Origin: an uncultured candidate division Zixibacteria bacterium | GTDB lineage: Bacteria > Zixibacteria > MSB-5A5 > GN15 > FEB-12 | Length of the DNA stretch: 5,518 nt | NCBI GenBank assembly: GCA_913009765.1 | Contig: CAJVYT010000298.1 | Location: 1 to 5,518, forward strand | Direction: 5' to 3' | In this document: positions 1 to 5,055 of the stretch, in pieces | Layout of the letters: each line of letters starts with the position of its first letter | Numbering within the stretch: the first letter of the stretch is position 1 | Notes under the pieces: model-generated | Seen by the model: the letters and a program-made list of their open reading frames with translations, nothing else | Databases searched by the model: none | Told to the model about the DNA's origin: nothing | Position numbers and translations under genes: made by a program

Positions 1-53
1 AAATATTCTCTCAAAGACATGACAAGAAGAATGTCCGGTTAACAGATAAATGA
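1..53 (+). pseudogene. Upstream part of the carbamoyltransferase gene, in a different frame
   Basis: Read from position 3, the sequence gives IFSQRHDKKNVRLTDK and then TGA at 51-53. In NodU/CmcH-type carbamoyltransferases a segment of the form LTxxHxxIAxSLQ links the middle of the protein to the GGVAxNC motif. Here LTDK lies in this frame and EKHIALAYWLQ lies in the frame of the following gene. Skipping a single base at about position 51 joins them as LTDKEKHIALAYWLQ, with exactly the family spacing. So this is most likely the end of the N-terminal part of the same gene, which continues left of the window. The break could be a true frameshift mutation, a sequencing or assembly error, or a +1 recoding site. 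The fragment is short, so the assignment rests on the motif and its spacing. Confidence 0.55.
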
Positions 54-66
54 AAAGCATATAGCT

Positions 67-1401
67 TTGGCTTATTGGCTTCAAAAAGAAACAGAAAAAG
101 CTATTTTCAATAAAATAGATTATTTAATAGCACAGACTGGAATTTCGAATATCTGCCTGTCTGGTGGTGTTGCATATAACTGCTCGGCTATTGGAAAAAT
201 ACTTGAAATAACGAGTGCTAAAGCGATTTATGTTCATCCTGCAGCCGGTGACCACGGACAATGTGTAGGCAATGCAATTTTAGGACACATTCAGTTAGAA
301 GGTTCATTTAAACGAAAAAGCTTTTTCAATCCATATCTTGGGGGAGAGTATAAAGCAGACCTTCAGGAGATTGTTTCAACACTTGGAGAGAAGGGCTACG
401 AAACCCATATATGTGAAGATATTGTTAATAGTGTTGCTGACTTGCTGGCAAAGGGGGAATTTGTGGCATGGTTTCAAGGCAGAAGTGAATACGGTCCAAG
501 AGCATTAGGGAATAGAAGCATTTTAGCTAATCCTTCAAAAGAGTTAAGCAGGGAAAAGCTAAATGTTATCAAACGTCGAGAAAGCTACATGCCTTTTGCG
601 CCCTCCATTCTTTCAGAAGAGACAGGGAATTACTTCTATTCTGAGCAAGCTTATCCATATATGACAGCAGCCTTAAGGGCAAAAGAATCAAACGTAAGTT
701 CAATTCCTTCTGTTGTGCACAGGGATGGAAGTTCTAGAATTCAAACTGTTGATAAAACTATCAATCCACTTTATCATAGGCTAATTAAACGCTTTTCCGA
801 AATAACTGGCATCCCGCTTTTACTTAACACATCATTTAATGGTCCGGGGGAAGCAATCGTAGAAACAGTGACAGATGCCTTGGATTGCTTTAAGCGAATT
901 GATATCAAATACTTAGCAATTGGTGAGATTCTAATAACGAAAAAGGATGACGAGAGTCCTATCAGACTTAATACGAATAGTGCTCTTGAGATACTAATAG
1001 ATAATGATTTAAATATTATGGAGATATTGCAAAAACATTTCCCTTTTCTAACTCTATTTCCACGAAAACGTTTCCAGTTGTTTGATGAATATGTTGAATG
1101 GGTTCGTTCCGGTCGCAAGGTAACAACTATAAGGTACAAAAGCGGGGGTATAGATTACCCAGAAAGAAAGATGTTTGAACTGTTTGCAACTAAATCATTT
1201 AAACCTGATTCCCCAGAAGAACACATCAGCAAGATAGTTGTAAGCAAAGTCATATTTAAGAGATTTGGCGATCTATCCTTAAAGGACGCTATAAACGATG
1301 GCTTTAAATCTCTTGAAGAATTAATAAATATACTTACTGAAATATATGGAAATATACAAGATGATGAAGTAGTTTCTGTATACTCAATTTCATTAGTCTG
1401 A
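67..1401 (+). CDS. NodU/CmcH-family carbamoyltransferase (C-terminal half) with a C-terminal ASCH-like domain
   Basis: The family transfers a carbamoyl group from carbamoyl phosphate, through carbamoyl-AMP, to a hydroxyl of a small molecule such as a Nod factor, cephem or aminoglycoside. Residues 1-80 are the end of the Kae1-like N-terminal domain (GGVAYNC at 33-39; HPAAGDHGQCVGNA at 57-70). Residues about 88-295 are the carbamoyltransferase C-terminal domain (GRSEYGPRALGNRSI at 138-152, MPFAPSI at 175-181, LLLNTSFNGPGEAIV at 251-265). Residues about 328-444 are an addition: FDEYVEWVRSGRKVTTIRY (339-357), then KIVVSKVIFKRFGDLSLKDA and a Y-rich end, which resembles an ASCH domain with its GxKxxTxR signature. 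The TTG at 67 has no Shine-Dalgarno sequence, and homology runs upstream of it to the in-frame stop at 40-42, so 67 is only the formal start. Full-length relatives have about 570-610 residues; the first ~290 lie upstream in another frame. The substrate is unknown. Family call firm, ASCH call likely. Confidence 0.85.
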   Translation: MAYWLQKETEKAIFNKIDYLIAQTGISNICLSGGVAYNCSAIGKILEITSAKAIYVHPAAGDHGQCVGNAILGHIQLEGSFKRKSFFNPYLGGEYKADLQEIVSTLGEKGYETHICEDIVNSVADLLAKGEFVAWFQGRSEYGPRALGNRSILANPSKELSREKLNVIKRRESYMPFAPSILSEETGNYFYSEQAYPYMTAALRAKESNVSSIPSVVHRDGSSRIQTVDKTINPLYHRLIKRFSEITGIPLLLNTSFNGPGEAIVETVTDALDCFKRIDIKYLAIGEILITKKDDESPIRLNTNSALEILIDNDLNIMEILQKHFPFLTLFPRKRFQLFDEYVEWVRSGRKVTTIRYKSGGIDYPERKMFELFATKSFKPDSPEEHISKIVVSKVIFKRFGDLSLKDAINDGFKSLEELINILTEIYGNIQDDEVVSVYSISLV

Positions 1402-1427
1402 CTATTAAAAACTTTATGTTCAACTTC

Positions 1428-1486
1428 AGGACGGGTCATTTAGGGTTAAATCTTAAAGGACGGGTTATTTAGGGTACAAATCTTAA
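1428..1486. repeat. Imperfect tandem repeat, two units of 29 and 30 bp
   Basis: Unit 1 (1428-1456) and unit 2 (1457-1486) both read AGGACGGGTNATTTAGGGT followed by an A-rich stretch and AAATCTTAA. They differ by one C/T change and a small indel. The copies are directly adjacent and lie just after the stop codon of the carbamoyltransferase gene. Tandem blocks of about this length occur at the ends of some IS21-type elements, so this could be an old IS terminus. That is an inference from the pattern only, since no transposase remains here. Confidence 0.7.
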
Positions 1487-1549
1487 ATATTAAGTATTCG
1501 TTTATAAATAAAATCCAAAGCAATATCTAAACTTAATATTTAGGATTTG
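1477..1549. repeat. 19-bp inverted repeat with a 35-nt spacer between convergent genes
   Basis: The left arm at 1477-1495 (CAAATCTTAAATATTAAGT) is the reverse complement of the right arm at 1531-1549 with one mismatch (18 of 19). The left arm overlaps the end of the second tandem unit. The arms are almost entirely A/T and there is no U-tract, so a strong intrinsic terminator is unlikely. Still, this is the only sizeable hairpin between the two convergent genes and could slow transcription from either side. It could equally be the two ends of a very small palindromic element about 73 bp long. Confidence 0.6.
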
Positions 1550-1577
1550 AGATGTAGACTCTTATACCTTTGGGAGT

Positions 1578-2285
1578 TCAGAGGCGTAGAGTTGGAATTC
1601 CGAAGCCTGGATAATTTTGATCCACGTTTCCTATTCCAAGCCCAAGTATCCGGTTGCTCGAAAACAACTGCGGAACATCGAAGAAATCATTGAACCCATA
1701 GGGGGCCACGTCATAGTCGGCGAGTGCCATAAACGGGGCCTTCCTTTCGCTCATTAACTCAGTGAAATGAGGATGGGTAATGCAGAGGAACTGAAAGCCT
1801 TCCGGACCGCATCCTGTTACCGAGTTAAAAAGCCTGCGAACCTGTGATACCGTTACCGATTGAAACCTGTCCCCTGTCTGGATTTTTGCAAAGTAAAAGC
1901 CTTTGGGCCTGCGGGGCGCACCGGAACGCAAGCGGAAAGCATCCGGTTTGTCAAAATTAATATAAGGGCTCTGCCAGACCCTGCCTTTTTTGCGCTTACA
2001 GACATAATCCCAGGCCATCTTCCCGGAGAGAACTGAATCAGCATGACCAGAGCCGTCATCTCCAAAGCCAAAGAAAAGAGAGACGCCGGTAAACCCCTGC
2101 TCCAGATCGCTCTCAGTCAGTAAAGGCGGTGCCTCAATCCTGTTAAATTCATCTTTTTTGATATTCCATGCCATCTTCTGAGCTGCGGTACGCCATGCTT
2201 TGATCTGTTCTTCCACTGGGAGGATTACAGGTCCCTCCGGTTTACCTGCTGACAATAGGTTTCTGATCCAATGGAGAGGTATCAT
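1578..2285 (-). CDS. Hypothetical protein, 235 residues
   Basis: I do not recognise this family. The frame is open for 235 codons and its composition is that of a real protein: mixed charged and aromatic residues, many Gly, Phe and Pro, and GC content higher than the neighbour to the left. No signal peptide or membrane segment is apparent, so it is probably cytoplasmic. Notable stretches are FFGFGDDGSGHAD (71-83), a basic segment CKRKKGRVW (96-104), RSGAPRRPKGFYFAKI (120-135), ITHPHF (169-174) and a Gly/Pro-rich tail GLGIGNVDQNYPGFGIP (215-231). The ATG at 2283-2285 is preceded by only a weak, distant CAGGG, so the start is uncertain; Met38 in AQKMAWNIKKDEF is an alternative. It is convergent with the carbamoyltransferase gene, no partner lies beside it, and repeat relics flank it on both sides, so transfer with a mobile element is possible. 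Function unknown. Confidence 0.65.
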   Translation of the reverse strand: MIPLHWIRNLLSAGKPEGPVILPVEEQIKAWRTAAQKMAWNIKKDEFNRIEAPPLLTESDLEQGFTGVSLFFGFGDDGSGHADSVLSGKMAWDYVCKRKKGRVWQSPYINFDKPDAFRLRSGAPRRPKGFYFAKIQTGDRFQSVTVSQVRRLFNSVTGCGPEGFQFLCITHPHFTELMSERKAPFMALADYDVAPYGFNDFFDVPQLFSSNRILGLGIGNVDQNYPGFGIPTLRL

Positions 2286-2293
2286 GCTTTAAG

Positions 2294-2325
2294 AACCCTG
2301 TTTGTTTTATCCTGGGAGCAGGGTT
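2294..2325 (-). promoter_or_regulatory. Leader hairpin upstream of the 235-residue gene
   Basis: AACCCTG at 2294-2300 pairs with CAGGGTT at 2319-2325 around an 18-nt loop. In the minus-strand transcript the stem would sit about 10 nt before the ATG and would cover the only SD-like sequence (CAGGG). This might lower translation of the downstream gene, or may be coincidental. The evidence is limited to the 7-bp complementarity and its position. Confidence 0.25.
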
Positions 2326-2569
2326 TAGATGTGAAAATCAGGACATTGTACCCCGAATCTCAGGAGGTATATTAGCATTGGCTGACTGCAATCATGGTAT
2401 ATTTATTCCATACCGGATATTGACCGACGACGAAGCATAACAGTATCAGATAGTTACGTCAATTTCTTTTTGAGCGAAGGCTTTGGGGTCAGCCCTTGAA
2501 TCGTGACAGAATATCGATTCTTGAAGAGCAAAGGACGAATCAATCTGTTTTAAAATCATACGGATAGAA

Positions 2570-2595
2570 ATTGCTTCGCTATGCTCGCAATGACA
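2570..2595. repeat. REP-like palindromic repeat (ATTGC…GCAAT)
   Basis: The stretch ATTGCTTCGCTATGCTCGCA continues into ATGAC. Its outer ATTGC (2570-2574) pairs with GCAAT (2587-2591), giving a small imperfect hairpin with a CG-rich centre. Near-identical TTGCTTCGC…GCTCGCAATGAC stretches are a familiar dispersed intergenic repeat in many bacterial genomes. Copy number in this genome cannot be seen from one window, so the repeat status is an inference. Confidence 0.45.
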
Positions 2596-2675
2596 AAAAG
2601 GGCTTTTTTAGACTTTTTACGACTTCATCAAGCATTAGGATGTAATTAAATGCCAGCGTTGCTGTCGCTCCGACA

Positions 2676-2747
2676 GGGTGGCCGCTTTTACCAGGACTAG
2701 CTGGCCAGCTTCCGTTGGAACAAACTGTCGATTTCATTGGAATAGGC
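2676..2747. repeat. Three degenerate 24-bp repeats, probable relic of an IS21-type end
   Basis: Three similar units follow each other at a 24-bp period starting at 2676, 2700 and 2724. They open with GGGTGGCCGCTTTT, GCTGGCCAGCTTCC and ACTGTCGATTTCA, and end with CAGGACTA, TTGGAACAA and TTGGAATAG. The pattern [G/C]TGGCC-GC-TT…GGAAxA repeated at this period resembles the multiple terminal repeats of IS21-family elements. No IS21 transposase or ATPase gene is present, so this would be an orphan end. A 6-bp hairpin CTGTCG/CGACAG abuts the first unit. The similarity between units is moderate and needs small indels to align. Confidence 0.4.
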
Positions 2748-2759
2748 ATTAGACTGCGG

Positions 2760-2788
2760 TAGTCACGAAAAGCGTTTACAGGTGGCCT
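2760..2788 (+). repeat. Left terminal inverted repeat of the IS481-type element
   Basis: The sequence runs TAGTCA (2760-2765), then a short variable part, then GTTTACAGGTGGCCT (2774-2788). The last 15 bases match the complement of 3974-3988 at 13 of 15 positions, and TAGTCA matches the complement of 4001-4006 exactly. A 4-nt gap is needed between these two matching blocks. It lies directly downstream of the transposase stop codon. Confidence 0.6.
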
Positions 2789-2802
2789 TCCGGTTTTGTT
2801 GA

Positions 2803-3861
2803 CTACGCTGCTTCTTTCATCACCTCCTCTCCATTATGAAGATACTGTCTGCAAAGGTCAAGTCCCTCTGTAAATGTTTCCATAGGGGTACGACCTTTGC
2901 AGTGCTTGCCCTGATTGGTTCTCTGAGTATTGTACCTGTGGAGAAACTGGTCCAGATCGGCCTGGATTTCTTCTGAAGAAGTATAAACCTTCTTTCTGAA
3001 ATTCACCTTATAGAACTCATCAAGCAGGGTTTGATTAAATCTCTCGGTACAGCCGTTTGTCTGAGGATGTCTGGCTTTGGTCCTGCTATGCTCAATATCA
3101 TTGAGGTACAGGAAGAGCTGATAAGGATGGGTCGCCCTCGTTCCGCAGTACTCTGTTCCCCGGTCTGTCAGCACTCTGAGTAACGGCAGGTTATGAGAGT
3201 CGAAGAAGGGAAGCACCTTGTCATTGAGGAAATCCGCTGCTGTAACGGCTGTCTTTTCTGTATAGAGCTTGGCGAATCCTATATTTGAATAGGTATCAAT
3301 ACCTGTCTGCTGGTATATCTTCCCTATTCCCTTGATCCAGCCAACATAGAATGTGTCTTGTCCAAGCAGAAAGCCGGGATGGTAGGTCTCGATTTCCCCA
3401 TGCGCCTCATTTTCCTCCCTGGCTTTCTCCAGTGCCTGTACCTGACTCTCTGTAAGAATGTTGCCCTCTTCTGCAGCCCATTTTTCAAGACGCGTAAGGC
3501 GTAATTTCCTGGTCTCAAGGCCGTTGCGTAACCATATGCTCCTAATCCCTCCAGGACTCAGCATTACCCCTTGCTTCTTGAGCTCATTGGATACGCGGGC
3601 CTGTCCGTGGGTGGGAAACTCCAGAGAATAGCTCAGAACCCGCTCTTCAATCTCCGGAGCCACCCTGTTGTTGATACGCGCCTTGTTTCGGGCCTTCTCA
3701 AGCAGTCCCCCTATCCCCTCTTCCTCAAGCGCTGCCTTGATATCGTAGTAGTGTTGCCGGCTCACTCCCAGTTTCCTGCATGCTTCGCTTATGTTGCCAA
3801 GCTGTTCCGCAAGTTCTATTATATTCAACTTGCGCCTTATGATATACTGTTGTTGAGTCAT
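2803..3861 (-). CDS. IS481-family DDE transposase, 352 residues
   Basis: This enzyme would catalyse cut or copy-and-paste movement of the surrounding element. The numbering here starts at the chosen ATG. An N-terminal helix-turn-helix (about 13-38: IIELAEQLGNISEACRKLGV, SRQHYYD) is followed by a second DNA-binding region and then an RNase H-like integrase core. The likely catalytic triad is Asp169 in GQDTFYVG, Asp233 in LTDRGTEY and Glu273 in NGCTERFNQT; HPQTNG just before the Glu and the C-terminal RYNTQRTNQG, GRTPMETF motifs are typical of the family. The ATG at 3859-3861 is chosen over an in-frame GTG at 3877-3879 because GGAGG sits 7 nt before it, inside the would-be longer N-terminus. 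The reading frame is intact and the length normal, so the element may still be active. Confidence 0.92.
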   Translation of the reverse strand: MTQQQYIIRRKLNIIELAEQLGNISEACRKLGVSRQHYYDIKAALEEEGIGGLLEKARNKARINNRVAPEIEERVLSYSLEFPTHGQARVSNELKKQGVMLSPGGIRSIWLRNGLETRKLRLTRLEKWAAEEGNILTESQVQALEKAREENEAHGEIETYHPGFLLGQDTFYVGWIKGIGKIYQQTGIDTYSNIGFAKLYTEKTAVTAADFLNDKVLPFFDSHNLPLLRVLTDRGTEYCGTRATHPYQLFLYLNDIEHSRTKARHPQTNGCTERFNQTLLDEFYKVNFRKKVYTSSEEIQADLDQFLHRYNTQRTNQGKHCKGRTPMETFTEGLDLCRQYLHNGEEVMKEAA

Positions 3862-3865
3862 GTGC

Positions 3866-3874
3866 CTTCCTCCA
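3866..3874 (-). promoter_or_regulatory. Ribosome binding site that sets the transposase start
   Basis: On the minus strand this reads TGGAGGAAG, with GGAGG at 3869-3873 and 7 nt between it and the ATG at 3859-3861. It lies downstream of the alternative GTG, so it supports the shorter, 352-residue product. Confidence 0.75.
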
Positions 3875-3973
3875 TACACCAGATTCGGTTATAATTCCTT
3901 TTATGTGTCGGATTTCCCTTCAATTGTAAAGATCTTACTAAATTCCTTTTGATATCAATGCGTTACATCCATT

Positions 3974-4006
3974 AGGCCACCTTAAAACCCCTTTTAACCT
4001 TGACTA
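3974..4006 (-). repeat. Right terminal inverted repeat of the IS481-type element
   Basis: AGGCCACC at 3974-3981 is the exact complement of GGTGGCCT in the left end. The similarity continues through TTAAAAC (3982-3988), and TGACTA at 4001-4006 is the complement of TAGTCA in the left end. It lies upstream of the transposase start, and the flank beyond it leads straight into the promoter region of the PEP-CTERM gene. The region between the start codon and this repeat also contains AATTCCTTTT twice, at 3893-3902 and 3941-3950, exactly 48 bp apart. These might be internal transposase-binding sites. Confidence 0.55.
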
Positions 4007-4124
4007 TACTATCAAAACAGTGTCGAAATTCCTTACATTAAAACAGTTACCACAAATCAGCAGAAAGACTAAAAAGGCATAATTCCCATTTATTTTCAAT
4101 AAGTTATAAGTTTCCAACAGAAAC

Positions 4125-4140
4125 TGGCATATCTCTTGCT
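4125..4140 (+). promoter_or_regulatory. Sigma-54 (RpoN) promoter of the PEP-CTERM gene
   Basis: TGGCATATCTCTTGCT matches the sigma-54 consensus TGGCAC-N5-TTGCW at all but one defined position and with the exact spacing between the GG (-24) and GC (-12) elements. With C4139 as -12, transcription would start at about 4151, giving a leader of about 50 nt. Sigma-54 promoters need an ATP-dependent activator bound upstream. For PEP-CTERM genes the known activator system is PrsK/PrsR, so that type of control is a reasonable inference. No activator site could be identified with confidence. Confidence 0.75.
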
Positions 4141-4153
4141 ATTATCAAGAAAC

Positions 4154-4174
4154 CTCTTATTTAATATATAAGAG
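4154..4174 (+). promoter_or_regulatory. Hairpin at the 5' end of the PEP-CTERM mRNA
   Basis: CTCTTAT (4154-4160) and ATAAGAG (4168-4174) form a perfect 7-bp stem with a 7-nt loop TTAATAT. With the predicted start at about 4151 the stem would begin three or four bases from the 5' end. That is where hairpins are known to protect bacterial mRNAs from decay. It ends 13 nt before the ribosome binding site and so would not block it. Confidence 0.5.
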
Positions 4175-4186
4175 AAAACTAAAAAA

Positions 4187-4193
4187 AGGAGGG
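4187..4193 (+). promoter_or_regulatory. Strong ribosome binding site of the PEP-CTERM gene
   Basis: AGGAGGG within an A-rich context lies 8-9 nt before the ATG at 4202. There is no competing start codon nearby, so this fixes the start and predicts efficient translation once the gene is transcribed. Confidence 0.8.
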
Positions 4194-4201
4194 AAAAAAG
4201 A

Positions 4202-4873
4202 ATGAAAAAGATCTTATTGATTGTCGCCAGTTTCTTACTCGTAATACCCGCCATGGTTCAAGCGACGCTGATCACAACAGCCCCGTCAGGAGGAACGACA
4301 ACTGTCCTGACCACAGTGACAGGTACGTGGTCATCTGCATCATCGGTGGTTGCCGGTGGGTTCAGCGTATTCGCTCCAAGTGGCTCAGAGGTCTGGTACG
4401 GCGATTCTTCCTACGGTTTGGTGGATAATGGCTCCTGGAGCAATTTCGCATGGGTCGGCGGATACTGCTATTCAGGGGCATGTACAGCAACGATCGACCT
4501 CGGTGGATTGTACTCGGACGTTGGCGGCTTTATGAATTATGCTGTTGCTGACTCTGACGGCACCCCCTACCAAGGTAGCGCCGGAAGTAATCCTATCATA
4601 GAGGCCATCGCCGCAGACACGACGACAGTCCTGGAATCTTACGATCTCTTCACGGCGGCTCTCATCTCAACACCCGGCGGATCTAACGATGGAGCGTTCC
4701 GCGGTATTTCGCGTAGCACTGCGGACATCGCGTACCTCCGCTTCTCGGGTTCATACCTGATTATGCACGATCTCACGCTTAGACAAGCCTCAGTCCCTGA
4801 ACCAGCCACATTACTTCTATTAGGCTCTGGCTTGGTTGGACTGTCTTTTATTAGAAGAAAAATAAAAGCATAG
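4202..4873 (+). CDS. PEP-CTERM sorting domain protein, secreted, 223 residues
   Basis: The protein is exported and its tail is a sorting signal. Residues 1-21 are a signal peptide (MKK, a hydrophobic core, cleavage after MVQA). The C-terminus has VPEPATLLLLGSG (198-210), a short hydrophobic span to about 217, and the basic end RRKIKA (218-223): the PEP-CTERM signal recognised by an exosortase in the inner membrane. The body (about 22-195) is rich in Ser, Thr and Gly and has the look of a beta-sandwich. It includes two close cysteines in CYSGAC, then ATIDLGGLYSDVGGFMNYAV, and later GAFRGISRSTADIAYLRFSG, a segment order seen in many PEP-CTERM proteins. The role is probably in the extracellular matrix or exopolysaccharide, as for the family; no enzyme motif is seen. 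The gene stands alone between its own sigma-54 promoter and terminator. The exosortase gene is not in this window. Confidence 0.95.
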   Translation: MKKILLIVASFLLVIPAMVQATLITTAPSGGTTTVLTTVTGTWSSASSVVAGGFSVFAPSGSEVWYGDSSYGLVDNGSWSNFAWVGGYCYSGACTATIDLGGLYSDVGGFMNYAVADSDGTPYQGSAGSNPIIEAIAADTTTVLESYDLFTAALISTPGGSNDGAFRGISRSTADIAYLRFSGSYLIMHDLTLRQASVPEPATLLLLGSGLVGLSFIRRKIKA

Positions 4874-4892
4874 AGTCAAGATTTTTCTAACC

Positions 4893-4932
4893 AAAAATAC
4901 CCGTTCTGATACATCAGAACGGGTATTTTTTT
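4893..4932 (+). terminator. Intrinsic terminator of the PEP-CTERM gene
   Basis: A perfect 17-bp stem (AAAAATACCCGTTCTGA at 4893-4909 and its complement at 4914-4930) closes on the loop TACA and is followed by T residues to 4932. The stem has a GC-rich centre and the run of seven T starts inside its 3' arm. It begins 19 nt after the stop codon. Because the stem is flanked by A on one side and T on the other, it should work in both directions. Confidence 0.93.
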
Positions 4933-5055
4933 ACTCCATCAGCCTCCATATTTAGAATCTATAAAATTATGTGGACAGATAAACTTTAAGTGCCTCTTTC
5001 CAGTGTCTTAATTTTTTCAAGAGTTCTGGTCAAAAGTACTGTTTGGGCAATTGAA

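Larger units (their letters stand above)
2286..2754. other. Gene-free spacer with repeat relics
   Basis: No open frame here has coding character or a recognisable product on either strand. From left to right it holds a short hairpin at 2294-2325, a small dyad GAATCG/CGATTC at 2498-2503 and 2515-2520, a palindromic repeat at 2570-2591, a hairpin CTGTCG-CTC-CGACAG at 2662-2676, and three degenerate 24-bp repeats at 2676-2747. The mixture looks like accumulated debris of mobile elements rather than a regulatory region. I see no tRNA, rRNA or CRISPR. Confidence 0.6.
2755..4014 (-). mobile_element. IS481-type insertion sequence, about 1.25 kb, apparently complete
   Basis: The element holds one intact transposase gene on the minus strand bracketed by imperfect inverted repeats. 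The left repeat at 2760-2788 and the right repeat at 3974-4006 share TAGTCA at the outer end and GGTGGCCT at the inner end (details in the separate entries). The stop codon lies 15 bp inside the left repeat, and the start about 113 bp inside the right one, a normal layout for a 1.2-1.3 kb IS. The outer limits are approximate. TG at 2755 and CA at 4013-4014 were taken as ends by analogy with TG…CA termini, but no clear target duplication is seen. An alternative border pair is CATTAGG at 2633-2639 and 3970-3976 with GATGTAA/TTACATC just inside. It would give 1.33 kb but shorter terminal repeats, so I prefer the first. Confidence 0.65.

Noticed and set aside
774..1439. Two minus-strand open frames opposite the carbamoyltransferase gene (774-1139 and 1155-1439)
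   Set aside because: They lie antisense to clearly conserved transferase and ASCH-like sequence, have low-complexity Ser/Ile-rich translations and no ribosome binding sites; they are shadows.
1853..2071. A 72-codon minus-strand frame inside the 235-residue gene
   Set aside because: It overlaps the longer frame fully in another phase and shows no domain or start signal.
2481..2508. GGGGTCAGCCCTTGAATCGTGACA-like stretch as a relic near a REP-associated transposase
   Set aside because: It recalls sequences beside such transposases, but there is no transposase fragment or paired hairpin here to support it.
3324..3894. A 64-codon minus-strand frame (3324-3518) and a 107-codon plus-strand frame (3571-3894) within the transposase gene
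   Set aside because: Both overlap conserved transposase sequence in other frames and have no supporting signals.
2633..3976. CATTAGG direct repeats (2633-2639 and 3970-3976) as target duplications of the IS
   Set aside because: They do flank a short inverted GATGTAA, but the right copy lies partly inside the longer TAGTCA/GGTGGCCT terminal repeat, which gives a better match and a more usual element length; kept only as an alternative.
4350..4535. A 61-codon plus-strand frame inside the PEP-CTERM gene
   Set aside because: It is out of phase with the strongly supported PEP-CTERM protein and lacks a ribosome binding site.
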